Of a stretch of 64,000 nucleotides of DNA, positions 1 to 15,977 are shown piece by piece. The DNA is from Eriocheir sinensis. Lineage: Eukaryota; Arthropoda; Malacostraca; Decapoda; Varunidae. Under the pieces are notes generated by a model. It made no database searches, was not told the origin of the DNA, and saw only the letters and a program-made list of their open reading frames with translations. A program made the translations under genes and the position numbers. Position 1 is the stretch's first letter, and every line of letters starts with the position of its first letter. Where the stretch lies: NCBI RefSeq assembly GCF_024679095.1, contig NW_026111756.1, positions 301,972 to 365,971 on the forward strand, read 5' to 3'.

Positions 1-1932
1 TACATTATCTAATGTGTGTTTTGTATATATTTTTTTATGCAAACTAATTTTATGTGCATTTTTGTACATATATTTTTATAGAAACTTAAAACGATATTTT
101 ATGTGTATTTTGTATATATTTTCTCATACAAATTTACATTATTTAATTAGTTTTTTGTTTATTTATTTTGATACGAATGACTTGATTATTTGAGTATTTG
201 TATATGTTTTTTCATACAAATTTATATTATTTCATTGGTATTTTGTTTATTTATTTTGATACGAATTACATGATTATATGTGTATTTTGTACATAGTTTT
301 TATACGTATTTACATTATTTAATGTGTATTTTGTTAATATATTTTCATACAAATTTACCTTATTATATGTGTATTTGTATAAATATTTTGATACAAATTT
401 AATTTATTTTATGTATTTTGTATATATATATTTCAATTCAAATTTAGAATATTTTGTGTGTATTTTGTATATCTATTTTCATACAAATTTAATTACTTTT
501 GTGTATTTTTGTATGTAGTTTTATACAAATTTACGTTATTTTATGTGTATTTTGTATATTTATATTTATACAAATACACATTCTTTTTTTGGTATTTTGT
601 TTATTTATTTTGATACGAATTTACATTATTTTATGTGTAATTTGTATACATTTTTTTATACGTATTTACTTTATTTTTATGTGTATTTTGTATATATATT
701 TTTATACAAATCTACGTTATTTTATGTGTATTCGTATATATATTTTGAAAGAAATTTATTATATGTGTATTTGTATAAATATCTTGATTCAAATTTACTT
801 TATTTCATGTATTTTGTATATGTATTTCAATTCAAATTTAGCTTATTTTATCTGTATTTTGTATACCTATTTTCATACGAATTTAATTACTTCTGTGTAT
901 TTTTGTATATAGTTTTATACAAATTTACGTTATTTTATGTGTATTTTGTATATTTATATTTATACAAATACACATTCTTTTTTTGGTATTTTGTTTATTT
1001 ATTTTGATACGAGTTTACATTATTTTATGTGTAATTTGTATACATTTTTTATACGTATTTACTTCATTTATTCATTTATTTATTTGTATATATATTTTTA
1101 TAGAAATCTACGTTATTTTATGTGTATTCGTATATATATTTTGAAACAAATTTACATTGTTTTATATGTATTTTGCATATCTATTTCAATACAGATTTAC
1201 CTTATTGTATGTGTATTTTGATTTTTTTATTTTAATACAAACTAATTTTTTTATGTGTATTTTTGTAAATATATTTTTTAAAAAAAATGAGTTATTTTAT
1301 GGGTATTTTGCATCTTTATTTTCATACAAATTTACATTATTTTATTAACATTGAGTATTTTTTTTTTATACGATTTTACATTATTCTATTTGTGTTTTGT
1401 ATATATATTTTTTATACATATTTACATTATTTAATGAGTATTTTGTATATATATTTTATACAAATTTACGTTTATTTAAGTGTATTTGTTTATATATTTT
1501 CATTCAAATTTACATTATTTTATGTGTATTTTGTATATGTATTTCAATACAAATTTACCTAATTTTATGTGTATTTTGTATATTTTCTCATACAATTTGA
1601 CATTATTTAATTAGTTTTTTGTTTATTTATTTTTATACGAATGACAATGGTTATTTGTGTATTTTGTACATATTTTTTGTATACGTATTTACATTTCTTA
1701 ATGTGTATTTTGTTTATATATTTTTATACAAATTTACGTTATTATATGTGTATTTGTTAAAAATATTTTGAAACAAATTTACTTTATTTTATGTATTTTG
1801 TATATATATTTCAATTCAAATTTAGCTTATTTTGTGTGTATTTTGTATATCTATTTTCATACAAATTTAATTACTTCTGTGTATTTTTATATATAGTTTT
1901 ATACAAATTTACGTTATTTTATGTGCATTTTG

Positions 1933-2105
<173 letters not shown>

Positions 2106-2860
2106 TCTTTTATTTATTTATTTATTTGCAATTTACATTATTTTATGTGTATTTTGTGTACTTTTTCTATTCGTATTTACCTAATTTTATGTGTATTTAG
2201 TATATATATATATTTTTATAGAAATCTACGTTATTATATGTGTATTCGTATATATATTTTGAAACAAATTTACATTGTTTTATATGTATTTTGCATATCT
2301 ATTTCAATACAAATTTACCTTATTGTATGTGCATTTTGTATATTTATTTTAATACAAATTCAAATATTTTGTGTATTTTGGTATATATAATTTATAAAAA
2401 AATGCGTTATTTTATAGGTATTTTGCATCTTAGTTTTCATACAAATTTACATTATTTTATTAATATTCTGTGTATATATTTTGATACGATTTTATATTAT
2501 ACTATATGTGTTTTGTGTATATTTTTTTATGCATATTTTCATTATTTAATTTGTATTTTTTATATATATTTTATACAAATTTACGTTATTTTAAGTGTAT
2601 TTCTTTATATAATTTCATTCAAATTTACATTATTTTAAATGTATTTTGTATATGTATTTCAATACAAATTTACCTAATTTTACGTGTATTTTGTATATTT
2701 ATTTTCATACAAATTTAAATTATTTTTGTGTTTTTTTGTATATAGTTTTATACAAATTTAGGTTATTTAATGTGTATTTTCTATATCTAGTTTCATACAA
2801 ATACACATTCTTTTATTGATATTTTGTTTATTTATTTTGACGCGAGTTTACATTATTTAA

Positions 2861-2908
2861 TGGCTTCCTACAAATGAATAGACCATTTATTATTATTATT
2901 ATTATTTT
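2861..2908. repeat. Non-satellite island followed by an ATT microsatellite
   Basis: After a normal unit ending CATTATTTAA the sequence reads TGGCTTCCTACAAATGAATAGACC at 2861-2884, which has nine G or C and no resemblance to any unit variant. About seven TTA/ATT triplets follow, to about 2908, and the satellite then resumes with TTGCTATTTTG. It could be a captured fragment, the remnant of an inserted element or a double-strand-break repair filler. I saw no second copy and no obvious target-site duplication. Confidence 0.85.
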
Positions 2909-5900
2909 ATTGCTATTTTGTTTATTTATTTTGATACGAATTACATGATTATATGTGTACTTTGTACATATTTTTTATACGTGTTTACATTATTTAATGT
3001 GTATTTTGTTTATATATTTTTAAACAAATTAACGTTATTAAATGTGTATTTGTGTAAATATTTTGATACAAATTTACATTATTTTATGTATTTTGTATAT
3101 ACATTTCAATTCAAATTTAGCTTATTTTATTTTTATTTTGTATATATTTTTTCATACAAATTTAATTACTTCTGTGTATTTTTGTATATAGTTTAATACA
3201 AATTTACGTTATTTTATGTGTATTTTGTATATTTATATTTATACAAATACACATTCTTTTATTGGTAATTTGTTTATTTATTTTGATACGAATTTACATT
3301 ATTATATGTGTATTTTGTATACATTTGTTTATACGTATTTACTTCTTGTTATGTGTATTTTGTATATATTTTTATAGAAATCTACGTTATTTTGTGTGTA
3401 TTCGTATATATATTTTGAAACAAATTTACATTGTTTTATATGTATTTTGCATATCTATTTCAATACAAATTTACCTTACTGTATGTGCATTTTGTATATT
3501 TATTTTAATACAAATTCAAATATTTTATGTGTATTTTGGTATATATATTTTTATAAAAAAATGCGTTTCTTTATGGGTATTTTGCACCTTAATTTACATA
3601 CAAATTTACATTATTTTATTAAGATTCTGTGTATTTATTTTGATACTATTTTACATTATTCTATTTGTGTTTTGTATATATATTTTTTTATACATATATA
3701 CATAATTTAATGTGTATTTTTTAAATATATTTAATACACATTTACGTAATTTTAGGTGTATTTTTTATATATTTTCATTCAAATTTAAATATTATTTTTG
3801 TATTTTGTATATGTATTTCAATACAAATCTACCTAATTTTATGTATATTTTGTACATGTATTTAAATACAAATTTATTTAATTATATGAGTATTTTGTAT
3901 ATCTATTTTCATACAAATTGAAATTAATTTTATGTATTTTTGTATAGATTTTTATACAAATATATTTTGTATATTTTTTTTCCTACATATATACGTTCTT
4001 TTATCGTAGTTTTGTTTATTTATTTTTATACGAATTTAAATTATTTTTGGTGTATTTGATATGTATATTTTTATACTTATTTATATCATTTTATTTGTGT
4101 TTTGAATATATATTTTCATAGAAATTTACTCTATTTTATGGGTATTCGTATATATATTTTGATACAAATTTACATTATTTATGTTTATTTTGCATATCTA
4201 TTTCAAATTTACCATATTGTATGTGTATTTTGTATATTTATTTTAATACAAATTTAATTATTTTATGTGTATTTTTGTAAAAATATGCGTTATTATTTGG
4301 CTATTTTGCATCTTTATTTTCATACAAATTTACATTATTTTAATGATATTCTGTTTATTTATTTTGATACGATTTTACATTATTCTATGTGTATTTTGTA
4401 TATATATTTTTTATAAACATTTACATTATTTAATGTATATTTTGTATATATATTTTATATAAATTTACGCTATTTTATGTGTATTTATTTATATATTTTC
4501 ATAAAAATTTACAATATTTTATGTGTAATTTGTATATGTATTTCAATACAGATTTGCCTAATTTTATGTGTATTTTGCATATCTATTTTCAAATAAATTT
4601 AAATTATTTTTATGTATTTTTTATATATTTTTATATAAATTTTTGTTATTTTATTTGTATTTTGTATTTATATTTTCCTACAAATATACATTCTTTTAGT
4701 GGAATTTTGTTCATTTATTTTCATAAGAATTTACATAATTTTATGTGTATTTTGTATATATATTTTTCTAAGTATTATAATTAGTTTATGTATTTTTTAT
4801 ATATATTTTCATAGAAATTTACGTTATTTTATTGTGTGTATTCGTATATGTTTTGATACAAATTTACATTATTTTATGTTTATTTTGTATATCTATTTCA
4901 ATATAGATTTACCTTATTGTATGTGTATTTTGTATATTTATTTTAATACAAATTTAATTATTTTATGTGTACTTTGTATACATTTTCTTATACGTATTTA
5001 CTTCATTTAATGTGTATTTTGTATATATATTTTTATAGTAATCTACGTTATTTTATGTGTATTGGTATATATATTTTGAAGCAAATTTACATTGTTTTAT
5101 ATGTATTTAGCATATCTATTTCAATATAAATCTACCTTATTGTATGTGCATTTTGTATATATTTATTGTAATACAAATTTAAATATTTTATTATTTTGGT
5201 ATATATATTTTAATAAAAAGAGTTTTATATAAATTTAAAATATTATATGTGTATTTTGTATATCTATTTTCATACAAATACACATTTTTTATTGATATTT
5301 TGTTTATTTATTTTGACGCGAATTCACATTATTTAATGTGTATTGTGTATATATATTTTTATACGTATTTACGTCATTTCATGTGTATTTTGTATATATA
5401 TTTCTATAGAAATATATGTTATTTTATGTGTATTCGTATATATATTTTGAAACAAATATACATTGTTTTATGTGCATTTTGCATATTTTTTCAATATAAA
5501 TTTACCTTATTGTACGTGCATTTTGTATATTAATTTTAATGCAAATTTAATTATTCTATGTGTATTTTTGTATATGTATTTTCATAAACAAATGCTTTAT
5601 TTTATGGGTATTTTGCATCTTTATTTTCATACAAATTTACCTTAATTTATTGATATTCTGTGTATTTATTTTGAGTTGATTTTACATTATTCTATGTATA
5701 TTTTGTATATATATTTCATACAAATGAACGTTATTTTATGTGAATTTGTTTTCATTTCATACAAATTTACATTATTTTATGTGTATTTTGTACAAGTATT
5801 TAAATACAAATTTAACTAATCATATGTGTATTATGTATATCTATTTTCATACAAATTGAAATTAATTTTGTGTATTTTAGTATATATTTTTATTCAAATT

Positions 5901-6010
5901 TTCGTAATTTTATGTGAATTTTGTATATTTATTTTCCTACAAATATACGTTCTTTTATCGGAATTTTGTTTATTTATTTTGATACGAATTTTCATTATTT
6001 TAGGTGTATT

Positions 6011-6012
<2 letters not shown>

Positions 6013-6042
<30 letters not shown>
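6013..6042. repeat. Short (TA)n expansion
   Basis: A 30-bp AT tract inside a unit that in the matching positions 8890 and 31515 has only TATATATATTTTTATAC. It shows an early stage of the expansion seen in the longer tracts. Confidence 0.85.
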
Positions 6043-6045
<3 letters not shown>

Positions 6046-8142
6046 TATACTTATTTACATAATTTTATATGTATTTTGAATATATATTTTCATAGAAATT
6101 AACTCTATTTTATGTGTATTCGTATATATATTTTGATACAAATTTACATTATTTATGTGTATTTCGCATCTCTATTTCAATACAAATTTTCTTTATTGTA
6201 TGTGCCTTTTGTATATTTATTTTGATGCAAATTTAATTATTCTATGTGTATTTTTTGTATATATATTTTTAAACAAATATGCGTTATTATATGGGTATTT
6301 TGCATCTTTATTTTCATACAAATTTACCTTATTTTATTGATTGTCTGTTTATTTATTTTGATACGATTTTACGTTATTCTGTGTATTTTGTATATATATT
6401 TTTAGACATATTTACATTATTTAATGTATATTTTGTACATATATTTTATGGAAATTTACTTTATCTTATGTGTATTTGTTTATATATTTTCATACAAATT
6501 TACATTATTTTATGTGTATTTTGTATATGTATTTCAATAAAAATTTGCCTAATTTCATTTGTATTTTGCATATCTATTTTCAAAGAAATTTAAATTATTT
6601 TTGTGATTTTTTGTACTATTTTTATACAATTTTTTTTTATTTTATTTGTATTTTGTATATATATTTTCCTACATATATACATTCTTTTAGAGGAAATTTT
6701 GTTTATTTATTTTGAAACGAATTTACATTATTTTATGTGTATTTTGTATATATATTTTTCTATGTATTTACATTATTTTATGTGTATTTTGTATATATAT
6801 TTTCATAAAAATTTACGTAATTTTATTGTGTGTATTCGTATATATTTTGATAAAAAATTTCATTATTTTATGTGTTTTTTGCATATCTATTTCAATAAAA
6901 ATCTACCTTATTGTATGTGTATTTTGTATATTTATTTTAATACAAATTTAATTATTTTATGTGTATTTTTGTATATATATTTATTAAATATGAGATATTT
7001 TATGGGTATTTTGCATCTTTAATTTTATAAATTTTTACCTTACGTACATATCTTTTATACGTATTTACATTATTTAATGTGTATTTTGTTTATATATTTT
7101 TATACAAATTTACGTTATTATATGTGTATTTGAATATATATTTTGATACAAATTTACATTATTTTATGTATTTTCTATATTTATTTCAATTCAAATTTAG
7201 CATATTTTATTGTCTTTTGTATATCTATTTTCATAAAAATATAATTATTTTTGTTTATTTTTGTATTAAGTTTTATACAATTTTACGTTAATTTATGTGT
7301 ATTTTGTATATTTATATTTATACAAGTAAACATTCTTTTATTGGCATTTAGTTTATTTATTTTGATACGAATTTACATTATTTTATGTGTATTTTGTATA
7401 CATTTTCTTATACGTATTTACTTCATTTTATGTGTATTTTGTATATATTTTATAGAAATCTACGTTATTTTATGTTATCCGTATGTATATTTTGAAAGAA
7501 ATTTACATTGTTTTATATGTATTTTGCATATCTATTTCAATACAAACTTACCTTATTGTATGTGCATTTTGTATATTTATTGTAATACAAATTTAAATAT
7601 TTTATGTGCATTTTGGTATATATATCTTAATAAAAAATGCGTTGTTTTAAGGGTATTTTGCATCTTTATTTTCATACAAATTTACATTATTTTATTAATA
7701 TTCTGTGTATTTATTTTGATACTATTTTACATTATTCTATTTGTGTTTTGTATATATTTTTTTATACATATTTACATTATTTAATGTGTATTTTCTATAT
7801 ATATTTCATACAAATTTTCGTTATTTTAAGTGTATTTGTTTATATATTTTTATTAAAATTGATATTATTTTATGTGTATTTTGTATATATATTTCAATAG
7901 AAATTTACCTAATTTCATGTGTATTTTGTATATATAATTTATGCAAATTTAAATTATTTTTTGTATTTTTGTATAGAGTTTTATACAAATTTACAATATT
8001 TTATATGTATTTTGTATATCTATTTTCATACAAATACACATTCTTTTATTGATATTTTATTTATTTATTTTGATGGGAATTTACATTATTTAATGTGTAT
8101 TGTGTATATATATTTTTATACGTATTTACGTCATTTCATGTG

Positions 8143-8291
<149 letters not shown>

Positions 8292-8964
8292 TGAGTTATT
8301 TTTTGTGTATTATATATATTTTGAAACAAATATACATTGTTTTATGTGCATTTTGCATATTTTTTCAATACAAATTTACCTTATTGTACGAGCATTTTGT
8401 ATATTAATTTTAATACAAATTTAGCTATTCTATGTGTATTTTTGTATATGTATTTTTATAAAAATATGATTTATTTTATGGGTATTTTGTATCTTTATTT
8501 TCATACAAAATTACATTATTTTATTGATATTCTGTGTATTTATTTTGATACGATTTTACATTATTCTATGTATATTTTGTATATCTATTTTATACCAATG
8601 TACGTTATTTTATGTGAATTTGTTTTCATTTCATAGAAATCTACATTATTTTATGTGAATTTTGTACATGTATTTAAATACAAATTTAACTAATTGTATG
8701 TGTATTTTGTATATCTATTTTCATACAAATTGAAATTAATTTTGTGTATTTTTGTATATATTTGTATTCAAATTTTCGTAATTTTATGTGTATTTTGTAT
8801 ATTTATTTTCCTACAAATATACGTTCTTTTATCGGAATTTTATTTATTTATTTTGATACGAATTTTCATTTTTTTTAGGTGTATTTGATATATATATTTT
8901 TATACTTATTTACATAATTTTATATGTATTTTGAATATATATTTTCATAGAAATTTTCTCTATA

Positions 8965-11900
8965 TGTATATGTATAGAAAATACACATGAAATAATCTTA
9001 ATTCGTATCGAAATAAATAATCAAAATACCGATAAAATAATGTAATTTTGAATGAAAATATATATAGAAAATACACATAAAAGAACGTATATACAAATAA
9101 ATATATACACATAAAATAATTTGAATTTGAATGAAAATAGATATAAAAATAAACATAAAATAAGGCAAATTTGTAATGAAATATATATACAAAATACACA
9201 TAAAATAATGAAGATATGTTTCAAAATATATATACGAATACTCTTAAAATAACGTAGATTTCTATAGAAATATATATACAAAATACACATGAAATGATGT
9301 AAATACGTATAAAAATATATATACAAAATACACATTAAATAATGTAAATTCGTGACAAAATAAAAAAAGGAAAATATCAAAAAGAGAATGTGTATTTGTA
9401 TGAAATTACATATACAAAATTCACATAAAATAACGTAAATTTGTATAAAACTATATATAAAAATACACAAAAATAAGTTAAATTTGTATGAAAATAAATA
9501 TATAAAATACACATAAAACTAGGTAAATTTGTAAAGAAATACATATACAAAATACACATAAAATAATGTAAATTTGAATGAAAATATATAAACAAATAAA
9601 CTTAAATTAACATAAATTTGTATGAAATATATATAAAAAATACTCATTAAATAATGTAAATATGTATAAAAAATATATATACAAAACACAAATAGAATAA
9701 TGTAAAATCGTATTAAAATAAATACACAGAATGTAAATAAAATAATGTAAATTTGTATGAAAATAAAGATGCAAAATACCCATAAAATAACGCATTTTTT
9801 ATAAATATACATAATACACATGAAAGGATGTAAATACGTATGAAAATATATATACAAAATACACATTAAATAATGTAAATTCGCGTCAAAATAAATAAAC
9901 AAAATGTCAATAAAAGAATGTGTATTTGTATGAAAATAAATATACAAAATACACATAAGATAACATAAATTTGTATAAAACTATATACAAAAATACACAA
10001 AAATAATTTAAATTTGAATGAAAATAAATATACAAAATACACATAAAATTAGGTAAATTTATATTGAAATACATATACAAAATACACATAAAATACTGTA
10101 AATTTGAATGAAAATACATAAACAAATACACTTAAAATAACGTAAATTTGTATAAAAAAAATATATGCAAAACACAAATAGAATAATGTAAAATCGTATC
10201 AAAATAAATACACAGAATATTAATAAAATAATGTAAATTTGTATGAAAATAAAGAAGCAAAATACCCATAAAATAACGCTTTTTTTTTAAATATATATAC
10301 AAAAATACACATAAAAAAATTTATTTGTATTAAAATAAATATACAAAATACACATACAATAAGGTAAATCTGTATTGAAATAGATATGCAAAATACATAT
10401 AAAACAATGTAAATTTGTTTCAAAATATATATACGAATACACATAAAATAACGTAGATTTGTATAAAAATATATATACAAAATACACGTAAAATGAAGTA
10501 AATACGTAAAAAAAATGTATACAAAATACACGTAAAATAATGTAAATTCGTATCAAAATAAATAAACAAAATACCAATAAAAGAATGTGTATTTGTATAA
10601 ATATAAATATACAAAATACACATAAAATAACGTAAATTTGTATAAAACTATATATAAAAATACACAGAAGTAATTAAATTCGTATGAAAATAGATATACA
10701 AAATACAGATAAAATAAGCTAAATTTGAATTGAAATGTATATACAAAATACATAAAATAATGTAAATTTGTATCAAAATATTTATAAAAATACATATAAT
10801 AACGTAAATTTGTTTAAAAATATATAAACAAAATACATATTAAGTAATGTAAATAAGTATAAAAAATATGTACAAAATACACATATAATCATGTAATTCG
10901 TATCAAACTAAATAAACAAAATAGCAATAAAATAATGTAAATTTGTATGAGAAAACATATACAAATACATATAAAATAACGCTTATTTCTATAAAAATAT
11001 ATATCCAAAAATAAACGTAAAATAAATTAACTTTGGATAAAAATTTATACAAAACACACATTAAATAATGTAAATGCGTACATAAAATAACCTAAATTTG
11101 TATAAAACTATATACAAAAATACACAAAAATAATTTAAATTTGTATGAAAATAAATATACAAAATACACATAAAATTAGGTTAATTTCTATTGAAATACA
11201 TATACAAAATACACATAAAATAATGTAAATGTGAAAGAAAATATATAAACAAATACACATATAATAACGTATATTTGTATGAAATATATATACAAAATAC
11301 GCATTAAATAATGTAAATATGTATAAAAAAATATATACAAACACAAATAGAATAATGTAAAATCGTATCAGAATATATACACAGAATATTAATAAAATAA
11401 TGTAAATTTGTATGAAAATTAAGATGCAAAATACCTATAAAATAATGCATTTTTTATATACACATAAAATATTTGAATTTGTATCAAAATAAATATACAA
11501 AATGCACATACAATAACGTAAATTTGTATTGAAATAGATATGCAAAATACATATAAAATAAAGTAAATTTGTTTTAAAATATATATGCGAATACACATAA
11601 AATAACGTAGATTTCTATAAAAATACATATACAAAATACACATAAAATTCGTATAAATATAAATAAACAATATAGCAATAAAAGAATGTTTATTTGTATA
11701 AATATAAATATACAAAATGCACATAAAATAACGTAAATTTATATAAAACTATACAAAAAAATACAATTTCTATATAAAAATATAAAAAAAAAAATAAAAA
11801 ATATATTATTAAAAATATATATACAAAACACACATTAGAAAATGTAAATGAGTATAAAAAATGTATACAAAATACACATAAAATAATGTAAATTCGTATA

Positions 11901-13866
11901 AATATAAATAAACAATATAGCAATAAAAGAATGTTTATTTGTATAAATATAAATATACAAAATGCACATAAAATAACGTAAATTTATATAAAACTATACG
12001 TACATAAAATAACGCAAATTTCTATAAAAATATATGTACAAAAATTAGCATAAAATATATTTGCATAAAAATATATATACAAAACACACATTAGATAATG
12101 TAAATGAGTATAAAAATATGTATACAAAATACCTATGAAATAATCTAAATTCGTATCGAATTAAATTAAGAAAATACCAATATAATAATGTAATTTTGGA
12201 TGAAAATATATATATAAAATACACATAAAATAACCTAAATACAAATACAAATATACACATAAAATAATTTAAAATTGAATGAAATAAATATACAAAATAA
12301 ACATAAAATAAGGTAAATTTGTAATGAAATATATGAAAAAATACTCATAAAATAATATAAATTTGTATGAAAATATATATACAAATACACATTAAATAAC
12401 ATGAATTTGTATAAAATTTGTATCAAAATATATAGGAATACACACAATAAAATAACGTAATTTTTTTTATGAAAATGTATATACAAAATACACATAAAAT
12501 AATGTAAATTTGTATAAAAATATATAAACAAATACACATAAAATAATGTAAATTTGGATAAAATCTATATACAAAATAAACCTTAAATAATGTATATATG
12601 TATAAAAAATATATACAAAATACACATAGAATAATGTTAAATCGTATCAAAATAAATAAAGAGAATATCAATAAAATAATGTAAATATGTATGAAAATAA
12701 AGCTGCAAAATATCCATATAATAACGCATATTTGCATAAAAATATATATACAAAAATACATATAAAATAATTAAATTTGTATTAAAATAAATATACAAAA
12801 TGCACGTACAATAAAGAAAATTTGTATTGAAATAGATTTGCAAAATACACATCAATAATGTAAATTTGTATCAAAATATATATACGAATACTCATAAAAT
12901 AGAGTAAATTTCTATGAAAATATACATACAAAATAGATATACAAAATACACATATAACTAGTTAAATTTGTATTTAAATACATGTACAAAAAATATATAA
13001 AATTATGTAGATTTGTAAGAAATGAAAACAAATACATTTTATATAAAATATATATACAAAATCCACATAGAATAATGTAAAATCATACCAAATAAATACA
13101 CAGAATATCAATAAAATAATGTAAATTTGTATGAAAATAAAGATGCAAAATACCCATAAAATAAAGCATATTTTTAAAAAAATACATACACAAAAGTACA
13201 CATAGATTAATCAAATTTGTATTAAAATTAATATACAAAATGCACATACAATAATGTAAATTTGTATTGAAAAAATATGCAAAATACCTATAAAACAATG
13301 TAAATTTGTTTTTATAATATATATTCGAATACACATAAAATAACGTAGATTTCTATAGAAATATATATACAAAATACACTTGAAATAAAGTAAATACGTA
13401 TAAAAATATATACACAAAATACACATTAAATAATGTTAATTCGTGTCAAAATAAATAAAAAAAATATTATGAAAAGAATGTGTATTTGTATGAAAATAGA
13501 TATACAAAATACTCATAAAATAACCTAAATTTGTATAAAACTATATACAAAAATAAACAAAAATAATTTAAACTTGTATGAAAATAAATATACAAAAATC
13601 ATAAAATTGGTAGATTTGTATTGAAATATATATACAAAATACACATAAGATATTGTAAATTTGAATGAAAATATATAAACATATAGACTTAAAATAACGT
13701 AAATTTGTATCAAATATATATACAAAAAACACATTAAATAATGTAAATATGTATAAAAAAATATATAAAACACAAATAAAATAATGTTAAATCGTATCAA
13801 AATAAATACAGAAAATATTAATAAAATAATGTAAATTTGTATGAAAATTAAGATTCAAAAACCCAT
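8965..13866 (-). repeat. Satellite block 2, reverse
   Basis: The unit reads in reverse throughout (AAATTTGTATGAAAATATATATACAAAATACACAT order). It starts at an S4 seam. It holds the 107-bp duplicated segment at 11648/11893 and an A-rich stretch at 11757-11815. About 12.4-13.4 kb matches 34.3-35.3 kb in inverted order, including the distinctive double core near 12920-12950 that recurs at 34745-34775. Confidence 0.88.
11648..11999 (-). repeat. 107-bp direct duplication with A-rich spacer
   Basis: The segment beginning TTCGTATAAATATAAATAAA at 11648-11754 is repeated at 11893-11999 with no mismatch that I can see. The 138 bp between the copies include an unusually A-rich stretch at 11757-11815 with runs of seven and eleven A. 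Both copies end in AAACTATAC and then differ, so the break lies exactly there. Confidence 0.88.
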
Positions 13867-13964
13867 GTCATGTGTATTCGTATATATATTTTGAAACAAA
13901 TTTACATTCTTTATATGTATTTTGCATATCTATTTTTGTGTATTCTGTATTTATTTTTGTTATA
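13867..13964 (+). repeat. Satellite block 3, forward, 98-bp island
   Basis: About two forward units sit between reverse blocks. The left seam (ACCCAT/GTCATGTGTATTCG) is unique in the window. The right seam is class S3 (TTTTTGTTATACATAGAAT at 13954-13972). Confidence 0.85.
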
Positions 13965-15977
13965 CATAGAATAATGTAAAATCGTATCAAAATAAGTACA
14001 CAGAATATCAATAAAATACTTTAAATTTGTATGAAAACAAAGATGCAAAAAAAGATAAAACATATTTTTTTTAAAAAATACATATACAAAAATACACATA
14101 GAATAATTAAATTTGTATTAAAATTAATATACAAAATGCACACATTCAATAAGGTAAATTTGTATTGAAAAAAAAAACGCAAAATACAACTAAAACATTA
14201 TAAATTTGTTTCAAAATATATATACGAATACACATAAAATAACGTAGATTTCTATAGAAATATATAAACAAAATACTCATGAAATTATATAAATACGTAT
14301 AAAAATATATATATAAAATACATATTAAGTAATGTAAATTCGTGTTAAAAATAAATAAACAAAATATCATGAAAAGAATGTGTATTTGTATGAAAATAAA
14401 TAATAGATAATAAATTTGTATGAAATATATATGGAAGATATACATTAAATAAGGTAAATATGTATAAAAAAAATATATACAAAAACCAAATAGAATTATG
14501 TAAGATCGTATCAAAATAAATACACCGAATATTAATAAAATAATGTAAATTTGTATGAAAATAAAGATGCAAAATTCCCATCTAATAGCGCATTTCTTAT
14601 AAAAATATATATAGCAAAATACACATAAAATATTTAAATTTGTATTGAAATAAATATACAAAATGCACATACAATAAGGTAAACTTCTATTGAAAGAGAT
14701 ATGCAAAAATACATATAAAACAAAGTAAATTTGTTTCAAAATATATATTCGAAAACATAAAATAACGTAGATTTCTATAAAAATATATATAGAAAATACA
14801 CATAAAATTAGGTAAATACGTATAAAAAAATGTAAACAAAATACACATAAAATAATATAAATTCGAAACAAAATAAATAAACAAAATACCAATAAAAGAA
14901 TGTGTATTCGTATAAATATAAATGTACAAAATACACATACAAAATAAACATAAAATAAGGTAAATTTGTAATGAAATATATGTACAAAATACACATAAAA
15001 TAATGTAAATTTATATGAAAATATATATACAAATACACATAAAATACCATGAATTTCTATAAAATTATATATTCAAAATAAATATTAAATAATGTAAATG
15101 CGTATAAAAATATATATAAAAAGTACATATAAAATAATGTAAATTCGTATCAATATAAATCATCAAAATACCAATAAAATAATATATATTTGAATGAAAA
15201 TAGATTTACAAAATACACATAACATAACTAAAATTTGTATTGAAATATATACAAAAATACATAAAAATATTTTGAGTTTGTATGAAAATAGATATTCAAA
15301 TTACACATAAAACTAGGTAAATTTCTTTTGAAATATATATAAAGAATACCCATAAAATATTGTAAGTTTGTGTCAGAATATATAAACAAATACACATAAA
15401 ATAACGTAAATTTGTTTGAAAAATATATACAAAATACACATAGAATAATGTCAAATCGTATCAAAATGAATGAGCAGAATATCAATAAAATAACGTAAAT
15501 TTGTATGAAAATAAAGATGTAAAAACCCATAAAATAAAGCATATTTTTTATAAAAATACATATAAAAAAATACACTTAGAATAATTAAATTTGTATTAAA
15601 ATTAATATACAAAATGCATATACAATAAGGTAAATTTGTATTGAAAAAATATGCAAAATACACATAAAAGTGTAAATTTGTTTAAAAATCTATATACGAA
15701 TACACATAATATAACGTAGATTTCTATAGAAATATATATACAAAATACACATGAAATGATGTAAATACGTATAAAAATAAATATACAAAATACACATTAA
15801 ATAATTTAAATTCTCGTCAAAATAAATAAACAAAATATCAATAAAAGAATGTGTATTTGTATGAAAATAGATATACAAAATACTCATAAAATAACCTGTT
15901 TGTATAAAACTATATACAAAAATACACAAAATAATTTAAATTTGTATGAAAATAAATATACAAAATACACATAAAAT
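13965..15977 (-). repeat. Satellite block 4, reverse
   Basis: This block runs from an S3 seam to an S5 seam. It is the direct counterpart of 45139-47156. The offset is 31175 bp at the left seam and 31178 bp at the right seam, so the copies have almost no net length change over 2 kb. Confidence 0.88.

Noticed and set aside
540..580. ATTTATATTTA-like matches to the yeast origin consensus in the TTTATATTTATAC unit, repeated in each cycle
   Set aside because: An 11-bp all-A/T motif is expected very often in DNA this AT-rich, and the host is unknown. There is no support for origin function.
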